8,118 nt of DNA from Saprospirales bacterium. Its GTDB lineage: Bacteria > Bacteroidota > Bacteroidia > Chitinophagales > JADJOU01. Positions 7,251 through 8,118 of the stretch are shown one piece after another (the stretch's first letter is position 1; every line of letters begins with the position of its first letter). Position numbers and translations under genes: made by a program. Where the stretch lies: positions 1-8,118 of the forward strand of contig CANHJR010000041.1 of assembly GCA_947461165.1 (NCBI GenBank), in the 5' to 3' direction. The notes under the pieces are model-generated. The model saw nothing but the letters and a program-made list of their open reading frames with translations. It was not told the DNA's origin and did not search any database.

Positions 7251-7673
7251 TTATTTCCCTTGCTTCAGAGTAGCTAAAATATCTGCCAATAAAACCTCCG
7301 AAGCTGATGGGGCAGATGGAGCTGCTTCAGAAGTAAGTTTTGCTTTATTTGCGGCCTTCATCACCAAAAACATAACAAATGCTACAATAATAAATTGTAT
7401 TAAAATAGATATCAAATCACCATAGGCAATAACTGGTCCTGCCTCCTTAGCTTTTGCCAAAGGGAGATTAGTGGCGGCAGCTGCCCTCGACGCTTCATTG
7501 AGACCAATGTATAACATGCTGAAATCCTTGCCCTGAATCAAACCGACAAGCGGCATTACGATTCCATCTATAAAACCAGAAATAACCTTGCCAAAAGCAG
7601 CACCCATAACGAATGCAACGGCGGTGTCAATTAAATTGCCTTTGAAGGCAAATTCTTTAAATTCTTTAAACAT
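7251..7673 (-). CDS. mscL: Large-conductance mechanosensitive channel MscL
   Basis: MscL forms a homopentameric inner-membrane pore that opens at near-lytic membrane tension and releases small solutes after osmotic downshock. The 140 residues cover the whole protein: an amphipathic N-terminal helix (FKEFKEFAFKGN), a first membrane helix at about 13-44 with the pore-lining pattern DTAVAFVMGAAFGKV and the conserved IVMPLVGL, a periplasmic loop at about 46-82, a second helix at about 83-107 starting AYGDLISILIQF, then an Ala/Pro/Ser-rich linker and the C-terminal bundle helix SEVLLADILATLK. The loop has an Ala-rich insert relative to the E. coli protein. It begins 27 nt after the thioredoxin-like gene and ends 20 nt before cdaA, so the three are probably co-transcribed. 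No clear Shine-Dalgarno is present. Confidence 0.97.
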   Translation of the reverse strand: MFKEFKEFAFKGNLIDTAVAFVMGAAFGKVISGFIDGIVMPLVGLIQGKDFSMLYIGLNEASRAAAATNLPLAKAKEAGPVIAYGDLISILIQFIIVAFVMFLVMKAANKAKLTSEAAPSAPSASEVLLADILATLKQGK

Positions 7674-7700
7674 ATATTTTATAATTAGTACCGAAGTAAT

Positions 7701-8118
7701 CTATTTTTTGAGAGTCTTTTTGTAATTTTTTAAGAAATCGACCATTTGCTCAGGTGCCAACTTCTTCGCAATAATTTTATTTTGTCTGTCGAGTATATAA
7801 TACTCAGGCGTTCCTTTGATGCTATACAATATTCTAAAGGAAGGAGTCATGGCGAATTTTGGATCTGCATAATTCTTAAATCGCAGCTTATTGTCTCGAA
7901 TGAATTTTTTCCAAATATTGACATTGTCGCCGGACTCTGTGACCGTACATACAGCAAAAACATCACAGCCTTCTTTTAATAATGATGGATAAATCGAATC
8001 TAAAACAGGAATCTCTTTCTTGCAATGACCACAGTCTTGGCTCCAAAATACGACCACCTTGTATTCAGTATTCATATCATATAGACTCTTGTAATTGACC
8101 AATGTCGTGTCAAAAACG
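7701..8118 (-). CDS. TlpA-like thioredoxin-fold protein (5' end cut off)
   Basis: The frame is open to the right edge of the window, so this is only the C-terminal part (about 138 codons); the TTG at 8102-8100 is an internal Leu codon, not a convincing start. The visible part is one thioredoxin-fold domain: VVVFWSQDCGHCKKEIPVLD with the redox CGHC encoded at 8033-8022, then a strand with VFAVCTV, the segment YADPKFAMTPSFRILYSI, and the cis-proline motif KGTPEYYILD, ending in TAG. This resembles the C-terminal domain of Bacteroidota proteins that join a DUF5106-type N-terminal region to an AhpC/TlpA-like domain and are exported. The likely role is thiol-disulfide exchange in the periplasm; the signal peptide would be outside the window. 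It is first in the visible cluster, 27 nt before mscL. Its link to osmotic control is not obvious and may be only transcriptional. Confidence 0.87.
   Translation of the reverse strand, partial: VFDTTLVNYKSLYDMNTEYKVVVFWSQDCGHCKKEIPVLDSIYPSLLKEGCDVFAVCTVTESGDNVNIWKKFIRDNKLRFKNYADPKFAMTPSFRILYSIKGTPEYYILDRQNKIIAKKLAPEQMVDFLKNYKKTLKK

Noticed and set aside
6581..7425. Plus-strand frames of 85 and 67 codons (6581-6838 and 7222-7425) opposite cdaA and mscL.
   Set aside because: They are antisense to well-conserved genes and carry no domain or initiation signal.
7701..8102. The thioredoxin-like frame as a complete 133-residue gene starting at TTG 8102.
   Set aside because: The frame continues without a stop to the window edge, with sensible residues (VFDTT before LVNYK). 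The homologous proteins I recall have a long N-terminal region and signal peptide, so the gene is cut by the edge.
1..8118. Possible mobile element, CRISPR, defence island or biosynthetic cluster.
   Set aside because: No transposase, integrase, repeat-spacer pattern, terminal repeats or defence-type domains were found on either strand. The genes are housekeeping-type or envelope genes in one orientation.

Overview
The window is AT-rich and looks like a piece of a Bacteroidota chromosome. The evidence is a DUF5686/carboxypeptidase-regulatory-like outer-membrane protein (a family largely confined to that phylum), a TlpA-like thioredoxin of the type common in Bacteroidota, weak Shine-Dalgarno signals, and promoter candidates of the Bacteroidota TAnnTTTG type. 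A finer placement cannot be supported from the sequence alone. All seven genes I can support are on the minus strand, so transcription runs from high to low coordinates. No tRNA, rRNA, CRISPR array, insertion sequence or phage gene is visible.

In transcription order, the first block is a tight cluster at 8118-6445. It holds the C-terminal part of a thioredoxin-fold protein with a CGHC active site (cut by the window edge), then mscL (large-conductance mechanosensitive channel), then cdaA (membrane diadenylate cyclase). The gaps are 27 and 20 nt, so they are probably one transcript. The mscL-cdaA pairing is notable because c-di-AMP is a regulator of potassium and osmolyte balance and MscL is the emergency osmotic release valve. 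CdaA carries an Arg-to-Lys change in its RHR substrate motif.

The second block, after a 159-nt gap with a good promoter candidate, is a two-peptidase unit. It has an 800-residue secreted S9-family serine peptidase closely resembling the plant chloroplast glutamyl endopeptidase (S9D), followed 11 nt later by an M16B zinc peptidase with an intact HxxEH motif and no signal peptide. A 58-codon two-helix membrane protein lies 71 nt downstream and could be the tail of the same operon.

The third block is a 378-nt non-coding stretch with two inverted repeats and two possible -7 elements, followed by the 5' 674 codons of the DUF5686 protein, which runs off the left edge.

No wholly new system is evident. 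The parts most worth following up are the mscL-cdaA linkage, the RHK variant of the cyclase, and the S9D/M16 peptidase pair with its small membrane protein.
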